Assembly: GCF_013334205.1 (NCBI RefSeq)
Contig: NZ_CP054424.1
Location: 2,810,001 to 2,874,000 of the forward strand
Direction: 5' to 3'
Length of the DNA: 64,000 nucleotides
From: Rhodoferax sp. BAB1
Lineage (GTDB): Bacteria; Pseudomonadota; Gammaproteobacteria; Burkholderiales; Burkholderiaceae_C
Shown here: piece after piece, positions 50,487 to 57,812 of the stretch
How positions within the stretch are numbered: the first letter of the stretch is position 1
Layout: the number at the start of each line of letters is the position of its first letter
Notes under the pieces: model-generated
The model's input: only the letters and a program-made list of their open reading frames with translations
Told to the model about the DNA's origin: nothing
Database searches by the model: none
Program-made: the position numbers and the translations under genes

Positions 50487-51335
50487 ATGCTCGATCGTAT
50501 CCGCGCTTCGCTGCCCTCTCTCGCTCCCGCTGAACAGCGCGTGGGCCAGCTCGTCCTGGCTGATCCGCGCGCCTTTGCCAACCTGCCGGTCAGCGAACTG
50601 GCCGACCGCTCGCATGTGAGCAAACCCACCGTGGTGCGCTTCTGCCGCAGCATGGGCTACGACGGTCTCTCCGACTTCAAGCTCAAGCTGGCCGGCACCG
50701 TCAGCGAGGGCGTGCCCTTCATCCACCGCAGCGTGGACGTGGACGACAAGACCAGCGACGTGGTGGTCAAGGTCATCGACAACACGGTCGCGGCCTTCCT
50801 GAAATACCGCAACGACGCGTCCACCGCCGCCATCGACAAGGCCGCCGCCATCCTGGCCGCCACCTACAAGACCGGCAAGCGCATCGAGTTCATCGGCGCG
50901 GGCAACTCGGGCATCGTGGCGCTGGACGCGCAGCACAAGTTCTTCCGTCTGGGCGTGAACACCGTGGCCTACAGCGACGGCCACATGCAGGTCATGAGCG
51001 CCTCGCTCATGGGCCCGGGTGACTGCCTGGTGGTCATCTCCAACTCGGGCCGCACACGCGACCTGATGGACGCCTGCGACATCGCGCGCAAGAACGGCGC
51101 CACCACCATCGTCATCACCACCAGCGGCTCGCCGCTGGCCATGGCCGGCCACATCCATCTGGCTGCCGACCACCCCGAAGGGTACGACCGCTACAGCCCC
51201 ATGGTCTCGCGCCTGATGCACCTGATGATCGTGGACATCCTGGCCACCTGCGTGGCCCTGCGCATCGGCGGCAACCGCCTGCAGCCCATGCTCAAGGAAA
51301 TGAAGAACAACCTGCGCAACAAGCGCTACGCCTGA
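50487..51335 (+). CDS. hexR: RpiR-family regulator HexR
   Basis: 282 aa: N-terminal HTH (residues 1-77, LADRSHVSKPTVVRFCRSMG as recognition region) and C-terminal SIS domain (about 125-255) with the sugar-phosphate loop GAGNSGIVALDAQHKFFRLG and ISNSGRTRDLMDA. HexR senses KDPG and represses glucose-catabolic genes when it is absent. Identification rests on the fold, the neighbouring HexR palindrome and the pgi-tal partners. Confidence 0.9.
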   Translation: MLDRIRASLPSLAPAEQRVGQLVLADPRAFANLPVSELADRSHVSKPTVVRFCRSMGYDGLSDFKLKLAGTVSEGVPFIHRSVDVDDKTSDVVVKVIDNTVAAFLKYRNDASTAAIDKAAAILAATYKTGKRIEFIGAGNSGIVALDAQHKFFRLGVNTVAYSDGHMQVMSASLMGPGDCLVVISNSGRTRDLMDACDIARKNGATTIVITTSGSPLAMAGHIHLAADHPEGYDRYSPMVSRLMHLMIVDILATCVALRIGGNRLQPMLKEMKNNLRNKRYA

Positions 51336-51350
51336 AGCGCAGCCCCAGCA

Positions 51351-52106
51351 CTAGGGGTTGCGTGCCAGCAAGGAGCCATCCAGTTCCACCGGCCCGTACC
51401 AGGCGCGGACATGGCTGCCGGTGTTGTCGCTGTCAGTCATGAGGGCCACGCCGATCAGCCGGCCGGGCTCTTCGCCGAACACCTTGCGGTAGTCGGCACG
51501 CACATCGCGCTCATAGTCCAGCCACTGGTCCAGCCGCGCCGTACCCGTTTCCACCACCAGCTTGCGGATGCGGTCGGTGCGCGGGTTGGTGATGATGCTG
51601 CCTGCCTCGCGCGTGGGGCACCAGACGTACATCAGCGTGGCATAGGGCAGGGGCTCACCCGTCATGAGCAAGGCCAGTTCGGACAGCATGTGGTCGCGCG
51701 CGGACAGGCGCGTGCGATCGCCCTCGAAAGACAGCACCACCCGCACCACAGCATCGGCCACCTCGCGCCGCGCCAGGTCGGCCTGGGGCATCAGGGCCGG
51801 CACCCTCCAGGAAAAACGGATCGCGCCAAGTTCGGCCGCCGGGATGCTCAGGCGCTGCCGCATCAAGCTGGCCGACGACAGGGCCTGCACTTCCAGCGCG
51901 GCACGCTGCCCGTCGCGCACCGGCACATAGGCGGTAGGCGTCTTGCCGGGCAGGGTCATGTGCGACCAGCCCGGGAGCATGGTTGATGCCGCTGGCTCGC
52001 TGCCGCCGCGCCCGATCGGCGGGGCGCTGCAGCCGGCCGACAACATGGCGGCGATCGGCAAAAGCCAGCGCAGCCCTTGCGTGAGCCCGGTGTGTTTTTT
52101 CGGCAT
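51351..52106 (-). CDS. DUF3047 lipoprotein
   Basis: 251 aa with lipobox LSAGC in MLSAGCSAPP. The rest matches DUF3047: RFSWRVPALMPQADLARREVAD-like segment, VRVVLSFEGDR, YATLMYVWCPTREAGSIITNPRTDRIRKLVVETG and a final GVALMTDSDNTG. Function is unknown; likely envelope-located. The start at 52106 gives a correct signal peptide, though no good ribosome-binding site precedes it; longer frames would cross the porin terminator. Confidence 0.8.
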   Translation of the reverse strand: MPKKHTGLTQGLRWLLPIAAMLSAGCSAPPIGRGGSEPAASTMLPGWSHMTLPGKTPTAYVPVRDGQRAALEVQALSSASLMRQRLSIPAAELGAIRFSWRVPALMPQADLARREVADAVVRVVLSFEGDRTRLSARDHMLSELALLMTGEPLPYATLMYVWCPTREAGSIITNPRTDRIRKLVVETGTARLDQWLDYERDVRADYRKVFGEEPGRLIGVALMTDSDNTGSHVRAWYGPVELDGSLLARNP

Positions 52107-52153
52107 AAAGGTGGGTCGGCCCGGGGGCCCTGCAGTCCAGTTCAGCTCTTCCA

Positions 52154-52190
52154 TAAAAAAACCCTGCCGCGTTACCACGGCAGGGTTTTT
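52154..52190. terminator. Terminator after the porin gene
   Basis: CCCTGCCG-cgttacca-CGGCAGGG stem (52162-52185) flanked by AAAAAAA and TTTTT, 37 bp past the porin stop on the minus strand. Functional for the porin mRNA. Confidence 0.9.
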
Positions 52191-52226
52191 AGCTTCAATC
52201 ATCCACTGGCTTGCGCCAGCGTCAGA

Positions 52227-53297
52227 TCAGAAGTTGTGGCGCAGGCCCACCAGGAAGGTGGTAGCGTCGTTGACGGTGGCGCCAGCGGCGACGTTGTCGG
52301 TCGACACGTTCACATAACGGACGTAGGTCGTGGTGCGCTTGCTCATGGCGTACTGCAGGCCGACAGCCAGGCTGTCCTTGTCCTGGTTGCTGGCCAGCTT
52401 GTCATCCACCATCTGGATGTTGGCGGTCAGGGTCAGGGCGGGCGACAGCGGCACGTCGGCAGCGACGTTCCAGCCGGTTTGCTCGACGGTGGTCGTGCCA
52501 GCAGCGTTCTTCGTCTCGTGGTCGTGACCACCCAGGGTGAACTTGGCGAAGCCGAAGTTGTAGGCCACGTAGTAGTTGGACTGGCTGATCTCGGTGCCGG
52601 AGTTCGCACCAGCGGTCTTGTTCAGGTCCGTGCTGTACACAGACACGCCACCAGCCAGCGGGCCGTTGGCATAGAACAGGCCGAGGTCGGACTGAGCACC
52701 CGTGCTCGTCGCACCAGTAGTGGCACCAGCGGTCTCGTTCTCAGGCACGTACATCAGGCCGAAGCTGAAGCCGGAGAAGTTGGGCGAACCGTAGACGATG
52801 GAGCTGTCGAAACGGGTCAGGGAAGTACCGAAACCGGCGCTGTTGGCGCGGCCGCCGTCCTTGGTGCCGAAACCGGCGCCACGGGCACCCTGAATCGTCA
52901 GCGAGGGGGTGTTGGGAGCGCCAAGCTTGATGGAGCCGAAGGCGCCTTCCAGGCCGACGAACATCTGGCCGTTGGCTTGGAAGCCGCTCACAGCAGCGGT
53001 ACCGGTCACAGTGGTGCTGGTGACAGCAGCAGCGCCGCCGCCGGTGTCGGTCATTTCAAAGTTGTGCTCGTACAGGAACACAGCCTTCAGGCCGCCGCCC
53101 AGGTCTTCCATACCGCTCAGGGTGAAACCGGTCGTGGCAAGACCGTCGTTGTCGAGCACGCTGGAGTCGTAGGAGGTTCCATCGGCCTGGTCATTGCTGG
53201 TCATGCGATAGGTGGCATCCATCGTACCGGTGATGGTGACTTGGGCGAAAGCGCTGGTGGCAGCCAGGGCGGCCACGGCAATCAGGGTCTTTTTCAT
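52227..53297 (-). CDS. Gram-negative porin (Porin_4 family)
   Basis: 356 aa trimeric outer-membrane porin with signal peptide MKKTLIAVAALAATSAFAQ, first strand VTITGTMDATYR, an eyelet-loop region with GSIKLGAPNTPSLTIQGARG, and the terminal strand VGLRHNF ending in phenylalanine, which the BAM machine recognises. Loops are rich in Thr/Ala/Gly. Typical of comamonad general porins. Independent transcription unit with its own promoter and terminator. Confidence 0.94.
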   Translation of the reverse strand: MKKTLIAVAALAATSAFAQVTITGTMDATYRMTSNDQADGTSYDSSVLDNDGLATTGFTLSGMEDLGGGLKAVFLYEHNFEMTDTGGGAAAVTSTTVTGTAAVSGFQANGQMFVGLEGAFGSIKLGAPNTPSLTIQGARGAGFGTKDGGRANSAGFGTSLTRFDSSIVYGSPNFSGFSFGLMYVPENETAGATTGATSTGAQSDLGLFYANGPLAGGVSVYSTDLNKTAGANSGTEISQSNYYVAYNFGFAKFTLGGHDHETKNAAGTTTVEQTGWNVAADVPLSPALTLTANIQMVDDKLASNQDKDSLAVGLQYAMSKRTTTYVRYVNVSTDNVAAGATVNDATTFLVGLRHNF

Positions 53298-53335
53298 ATT
53301 GAAAGTTCTCCAAAGGTTTAACAAGGGTCCCGAAG

Positions 53336-53363
53336 GGAGGTTTCGGTCCCCGGGCCAACCTCC
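53336..53363. repeat. Inverted repeat in the porin mRNA leader
   Basis: GGAGGTT (53336-53342) and AACCTCC (53357-53363) are perfect 7-bp reverse complements within the predicted 80-nt leader of the porin transcript. Confidence 0.5.
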
Positions 53364-53384
53364 TCTAACAAGGAAGTTGAAGGT

Positions 53385-53413
53385 ATTGCACCAGAGGGCC
53401 TAGCCCGGGTCAA
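53385..53413 (-). promoter_or_regulatory. Promoter of the porin gene
   Basis: On the minus strand TTGACC (53413-53408) and TGCAAT (53390-53385) are 17 bp apart. Transcription would begin near 53378, giving an 80-nt leader. Confidence 0.55.
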
Positions 53414-53556
53414 AGGAAAAACCCGGAGTCGGTCTGATTTCACCCGGCTTTCGTTGTCGCCCTGCAACATTGCCCAAACAAGAGGCAACCCTCGTATCAG
53501 CAATATGAACGCACGATGAAAAAGCGCCGAATCCAGAGCCGATAATGGAGCCCATC

Positions 53557-53832
53557 ATGCAAACCCTGCTCGCGGACCTGGCCATCAGCATGTCCCAGTT
53601 CAAGAAGAACCCGGCGGCCGTGCTGCGCCAGGCGGCTGGCCAGCCGGTGGCCGTGCTCAACCACAACAAGGTCGACTTCTATCTGCTGGAGCCTGCGCTT
53701 TTGGCGACCCTGCTGGACGAAATCGGTCGGCTGCAAGCCGCCGCCTCGCCGGCCATGCAGCCGCCCCCACCGGGCACGCGCCGGCAACAACTGGAGGCCT
53801 TGTTGAGCCAGGCCAAAGCCGCCGGGCGCTGA
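53557..53832 (+). CDS. Phd/YefM-type antitoxin, no toxin partner seen
   Basis: 91 aa from the ATG at 53557, which has GGAG six bases upstream (another ATG lies at 53545). N-terminal AISMSQFKKNPAAVLRQAAGQPVAVLNHNKVDFYLLEP is the Phd/YefM DNA-binding fold. The C-terminal half is a linker plus helix, as in toxin-binding tails. The next gene is coq7 after 18 bp and the previous is the divergent porin, so no RelE/ParE-type toxin is adjacent. It may act as a lone regulator. Confidence 0.8.
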   Translation: MQTLLADLAISMSQFKKNPAAVLRQAAGQPVAVLNHNKVDFYLLEPALLATLLDEIGRLQAAASPAMQPPPPGTRRQQLEALLSQAKAAGR

Positions 53833-53850
53833 ATTCGGGACAATCCGGCC

Positions 53851-54480
53851 ATGACCACGCCCATCGACGCCCTGCTCACCGCCGCCGACACCGCCCTGCG
53901 CACCCTGCTGGCCCCACCTCGCGCGGCCCAGCCCACACCGCGCCCGGCCGATCCGGACCAGGCATTGACGCCGGAGGAAAAACGCCTCTCGGCGGCTCTC
54001 ATGCGCGTGAACCACGTGGGTGAGGTCTGTGCCCAGGCGCTTTACACCGCCCAGGCCCTGACCACGCCCAACCCGGCCCTGCGCGCGCACTTCACGCGCG
54101 CCTGCGCCGAAGAGACCGACCACCTGGCCTGGACCCAACAGCGCCTGGACGAGCTGGGCTCACGCACCTCGGCCCTCAACCCGCTCTGGTACGCCGGCGC
54201 CTTCGGCATCGGCCTGCTGGCCGGGCGCTTGGGCAATGCAATCAGCCTGGGTTTTGTGGTGGAAACCGAGCGCCAGGTGGAAGCCCACCTGATGAGCCAT
54301 ATGGACCGCCTGCCCGCCGGGGACATGACGTCGCGTGCCATCGTGACGCAGATGGCGGCCGACGAGGTGAAGCACGCGGTGGACGCGCAGAAGGCCGGGG
54401 CGATGGAACTGCCCGGGCCGGTGAAGGAGCTGATGCGCGCTGCGGCCAAGGTCATGACCACCACCGCTCACCACATCTAA
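53851..54480 (+). CDS. coq7: 3-demethoxyubiquinol 3-hydroxylase Coq7
   Basis: Diiron hydroxylase of ubiquinone synthesis (209 aa). Two repeats carry the ligands: [43 protein letters not shown] and [16 protein letters not shown]-terminal 35 residues are Ala/Pro rich and variable. A membrane-associated helix is likely ([20 protein letters not shown]). Followed at once by a long palindrome. Confidence 0.95.
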   Translation: MTTPIDALLTAADTALRTLLAPPRAAQPTPRPADPDQALTPEEKRLSAALMRVNHVGEVCAQALYTAQALTTPNPALRAHFTRACAEETDHLAWTQQRLDELGSRTSALNPLWYAGAFGIGLLAGRLGNAISLGFVVETERQVEAHLMSHMDRLPAGDMTSRAIVTQMAADEVKHAVDAQKAGAMELPGPVKELMRAAAKVMTTTAHHI

Positions 54481-54617
54481 AAACTGGCGAATAAATCTAC
54501 TGCGCGACCCGATCGCGGCGTTGGGCGGTGCGCGCCATCCTCACGTACAGGTAGTACGTTCCGGTGGCTGTGCTCCGTCCGTCTTGCGCTCGGGCCTACG
54601 ATTTCTTCGCCAGTTTT
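54480..54617. repeat. 138-bp interrupted palindrome after coq7 (copy B)
   Basis: Outer arms AAAACTGGCGAAtAAATC (from 54480) and the reverse complement ending at 54617 match at 17 of 18 positions; the apex is ACGTAC-aggta-GTACGT (54543-54559, perfect). Arms begin on the last base of the coq7 stop codon. Between them the strands are only partly complementary. Confidence 0.8.
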
Positions 54618-54641
54618 ACGGCCTCCTCGGCCAGCCCTCTC

Positions 54642-55091
54642 TCAGGCCTCCAGTACCTCAAAACTGGTCGTGATCTCGGCCGTCTTGCCCAGCATGATGC
54701 TGGCCGAGCAGTATTTGTCGTGGCTCATCTTGATGGCGCGCTCCACGGCGCTGGCCGGGATGCCCTTGCCGGTCACGGTGAAATGCATGTGGATCTTGGT
54801 GAAGACCTTGGGATCTTCGGTGGCCCGCTCGCTCGTGAGCTTGACACTGCAGCCGCGCACCTCGTGCCGCCCGCGCTTGAGGATGAGCACCACATCGTAG
54901 GCGGTGCAGCCGCCGGTGCCGGCCAGCACGGTTTCCATGGGGCGCGGCGCCAGGTTCTGCCCGCCGTTTTCGGACTTGGCCGCGTCGGGCGCGCCATCCA
55001 TCACCAGCACGTGGCCGCTGCCGGTTTCGGCCACGAAACCCATGTTGGAGCGCGCACCGGTGGCGCCGGTCCAGCTGACTGTGCATTCCAT
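54642..55091 (-). CDS. OsmC-family peroxidase-like protein
   Basis: 149 aa. OsmC fold with the two redox cysteines in TGGCTAYDVVLIL (about residue 60) and DKYCSASIML (about 126), and PMETVLAGTG before the first. The YhfA-like subgroup is most similar. Reduces organic hydroperoxides or is a thiol-dependent protein in stress response. Divergent from ilvA, 59 bp between starts. Confidence 0.9.
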   Translation of the reverse strand: MECTVSWTGATGARSNMGFVAETGSGHVLVMDGAPDAAKSENGGQNLAPRPMETVLAGTGGCTAYDVVLILKRGRHEVRGCSVKLTSERATEDPKVFTKIHMHFTVTGKGIPASAVERAIKMSHDKYCSASIMLGKTAEITTSFEVLEA

Positions 55092-55150
55092 GTTCTGTTC
55101 CTTGTCAAAATGGGGGTCTGGCGCAAATTATCCCCATACCGCCAGCCCTC

Positions 55151-56698
55151 ATGAAAAACAAAGTACTCCAGCCCGCCGATTACCTGAAGAAAATCCTGAC
55201 CGCCCGCGTCTACGACGTGGCCGTGGAATCGCCCTTCGAGCCCGCGAAGACATTGAGCCGCCGCCTGCACAACAAGGTGCTGCTCAAGCGCGAGGACCAG
55301 CAGGCCGTGTTCAGCTTCAAGCTGCGAGGTGCCTACAACAAGATGGCGCATCTCTCCCCGGCTGAACTCAAGAAGGGGGTGATCTGCGCTTCGGCCGGCA
55401 ATCACGCCCAGGGTGTGGCGTTGGGCGCGCACCGGCTGGGCGCACGCGCCGTGATCGTGATGCCCACCACCACACCGCAACTCAAGATCGATGCCGTCAA
55501 GGCCCTGGGCGGCGAAGTGGTGCTGCAGGGCGACAGCTATTCCGACGCCTACAGCCATGCCCTGACCCTGCAGAAAAAGCAGGGACTGACCTTCGTGCAC
55601 CCCTTTGACGACCCGGACGTGATCGCCGGCCAGGGCACCATCGCCATGGAGATGCTGCGCCAGCACCAGGGCCCGCTGGACGCGGTGTTCGTGGCCATCG
55701 GCGGCGGCGGCCTGATCAGCGGCGTGGCGGCCTACATCAAGGCCGTGCGCCCCGAGGTGAAGGTCATCGGCGTGCAGATGAACGACTCCAACGCCATGAT
55801 CCAGTCGGTGCGCGCGGGCAAACGCGTCACGCTGCAGGACGTGGGCCTGTTCTCCGACGGCACCGCCGTGAAGCTGGTGGGTGAGGAGACCTTTCGCCTG
55901 ACGCGCAAGCTGGTCGACGACTACATCGAGGTCGACACCGACGCCGTCTGCGCCGCCATCAAGGACGTCTTCGTGGACACGCGCTCCATCGTGGAGCCGG
56001 CCGGCGCGCTGGCCGTGGCCGCCATCAAGCAGTACGTGGCGAAGCACAAGACCAAAGGCCAGACCTATGCCGCCATCCTCTGCGGCGCCAACATGAACTT
56101 CGACCGCCTGCGCTTCGTGGCAGAGCGCGCCGAAGTGGGCGAGGAGCGCGAGGCGCTGTTCGCCGTGACCATCCCCGAGGAGCGCGGCAGCTTCCGCCGC
56201 TTCTGCGAACTGATCGGCACCCTGCCCGGCGGGCCGCGCAACGTGACCGAGTTCAACTACCGCATCAGCGACGACCGGGAAGCCCATGTGTTCGTCGGCC
56301 TGACCACTTCGGCCAAAGGCGAGAGCGGCAAGATCGCGACCAACTTCAAACGCCACGGCTTCGCCACGCTGGACCTCACGCACGACGACCTGGCGCAGGA
56401 GCACATCCGCCACATGGTGGGTGGCCATTCTGCACTGGCGAAAGACGAGCGGCTGCTGCGTTTCGTCTTCCCCGAGCGACCGGGCGCGCTGATGAAGTTC
56501 CTGAACCTGATGCGGCCCAACTGGAACATCAGCCTCTTCCACTACCGCAACCAGGGGGCCGACTACGGCCGCATCCTGGTGGGCCTCCAGGTGCCCAAGG
56601 CCGACGACAAGGCTTTTGCCAAATTCCTCGACACCCTGGGTTACGCCTATGTGGAGGAAACACGCAACCCGGCCTACCGCATGTTCCTGCAAGCCTGA
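55151..56698 (+). CDS. ilvA: Threonine ammonia-lyase, biosynthetic
   Basis: Threonine to 2-oxobutanoate, first step of isoleucine synthesis. 515 aa: PLP domain with lysine in FSFKLRGAYNKM and SAGNHAQGVALGA, GGGGLISGVAAYIK phosphate loop, then two C-terminal ACT-like regulatory domains (ERGSFRRFCELIG and ERPGALMKFLNLM) that bind isoleucine and valine. Long biosynthetic form, not the short catabolic one. Confidence 0.96.
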   Translation: MKNKVLQPADYLKKILTARVYDVAVESPFEPAKTLSRRLHNKVLLKREDQQAVFSFKLRGAYNKMAHLSPAELKKGVICASAGNHAQGVALGAHRLGARAVIVMPTTTPQLKIDAVKALGGEVVLQGDSYSDAYSHALTLQKKQGLTFVHPFDDPDVIAGQGTIAMEMLRQHQGPLDAVFVAIGGGGLISGVAAYIKAVRPEVKVIGVQMNDSNAMIQSVRAGKRVTLQDVGLFSDGTAVKLVGEETFRLTRKLVDDYIEVDTDAVCAAIKDVFVDTRSIVEPAGALAVAAIKQYVAKHKTKGQTYAAILCGANMNFDRLRFVAERAEVGEEREALFAVTIPEERGSFRRFCELIGTLPGGPRNVTEFNYRISDDREAHVFVGLTTSAKGESGKIATNFKRHGFATLDLTHDDLAQEHIRHMVGGHSALAKDERLLRFVFPERPGALMKFLNLMRPNWNISLFHYRNQGADYGRILVGLQVPKADDKAFAKFLDTLGYAYVEETRNPAYRMFLQA

Positions 56699-56720
56699 GC
56701 ACCACTGAATTGGAGACCCC

Positions 56721-57500
56721 ATGACTTATGAACTGATCCAGGTGCGCACCGAGGCCGGCAAGGTCGGCATCATCACCCTGAACCGCCCCAAGCAGCTCAA
56801 TGCCCTGAACGACCAGTTGATGGACGAGCTGGGTGCGGCGCTCAAGGCGTTTGACGCCGACGCGGCCATCGCTTGCATGATCATTACAGGCAGCGAAAAA
56901 GCCTTTGCCGCCGGCGCCGACATCGGCGCCATGGCAAATTACAGCTTTGCCGACGTCTACAAGGGCGACTACATCACGCGCAACTGGGAAACCCTGCGCA
57001 GCATACGCAAGCCGGTGATTGCCGCCGTCAGCGGCTTTGCCCTGGGCGGTGGCTGCGAGATGGCCATGATGTGCGACTTCATCATCGCCGCCGACAACGC
57101 CCGCTTCGGCCAGCCCGAGATCAAGCTCGGTGTCATCCCCGGCGCCGGCGGCACCCAGCGCCTGCCACGCGCCGTGGGCAAGGCCAAGGCCATGGACATG
57201 ACGCTGACCGGCCGCATGATGGACGCGACGGAAGCCGAGCGCGCCGGCCTGGTCAGCCGCGTAGTGGCAGTGGACAAATTAATGGAGGAGGCCCTGGGCG
57301 CCGCCCTGATGATCAGCGACTACTCCCAGGTGGCCGTGATGGCCGCCAAGGAAGCCGTGAACCGGGCCTTCGAAGGCAGCTTGAACGACGGCGTGATGTT
57401 CGAGCGCCGCCTCTTCCACGCCCTGTTTGCGACGGCGGACCAGAAAGAGGGCATGGACGCCTTTGTCAACAAGCGCAAGCCCGCTTTCCGGAATTGCTGA
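56721..57500 (+). CDS. Enoyl-CoA hydratase
   Basis: 259 aa crotonase. Oxyanion-hole loops in [18 protein letters not shown] and [16 protein letters not shown]; the two catalytic glutamates in [19 protein letters not shown] and [10 protein letters not shown] are present. Resembles short-chain hydratases of the PaaF/FadB1 type. Follows ilvA by 22 bp with GGAG before the ATG. Its stop codon overlaps the tRNA-Met promoter. Confidence 0.93.
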   Translation: MTYELIQVRTEAGKVGIITLNRPKQLNALNDQLMDELGAALKAFDADAAIACMIITGSEKAFAAGADIGAMANYSFADVYKGDYITRNWETLRSIRKPVIAAVSGFALGGGCEMAMMCDFIIAADNARFGQPEIKLGVIPGAGGTQRLPRAVGKAKAMDMTLTGRMMDATEAERAGLVSRVVAVDKLMEEALGAALMISDYSQVAVMAAKEAVNRAFEGSLNDGVMFERRLFHALFATADQKEGMDAFVNKRKPAFRNC

Positions 57501-57521
57501 GGCGGCAAAAAACGGTATAAT
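57494..57521 (+). promoter_or_regulatory. tRNA-Met promoter
   Basis: TTGCTG (57494-57499) and TATAAT (57516-57521) are 16 bp apart and predict a start about 4 bases before the mature tRNA. The -35 box overlaps the end of the hydratase gene. Confidence 0.65.
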
Positions 57522-57531
57522 TTGCCCCGTT

Positions 57532-57608
57532 GGTGATATAGCTCAGTTGGTTAGAGCGCAGCATTCATAATGCTGATGTCGGTGGTTCAAATCCACCTAT
57601 CACCACCA
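57532..57608 (+). tRNA. tRNA-Met (CAT), elongator
   Basis: 77 nt with 7-bp acceptor (GGTGATA/TATCACC), D-loop GCTCAGTTGGTTAGAGC, anticodon stem CAGCA/TGCTG with loop TTCATAA giving CAT, variable ATGTC and T-arm GGTGG/CCACC with TTCAAAT. CCA is encoded. The paired first base and D-arm exclude initiator tRNA (which has a C-A mismatch); elongator Met is more likely than lysidine-Ile. Confidence 0.95.
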
Positions 57609-57616
57609 GACATCAA

Positions 57617-57647
57617 CCCCTTGCAGGCCTGCCTGCAGGGGGTTTTT
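57617..57647 (+). terminator. Terminator of tRNA-Met
   Basis: CCCCTTGCAGG pairs with CCTGCAGGGGG (one G-T pair) and is followed by TTTTT, nine bases past the CCA end. Confidence 0.85.
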
Positions 57648-57812
57648 CATTCCGGGTACCGCCACATGCCTTCAATGCCCGCTGAACATTCATCAACTGC
57701 ACCCTGCGGGCCCTCAATGCTGTCCCGCAAAATAAGGCCTTAATATGCCTTTGTCGCAGTAGCAGTGCCGCAACCGACGTGACCCTCTCCTGCCGCTGAC
57801 CCGCACACACCC

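Noticed and set aside
57532..57608. Initiator tRNA-fMet
   Set aside because: The acceptor stem is fully paired and lacks the three G-C pairs in the anticodon stem typical of initiators.
57609..57812. Attachment-site duplicate of the tRNA-Met 3' end
   Set aside because: I looked for a second copy of the T-arm/acceptor sequence up to 62 kb and saw none, and there is no integrase.
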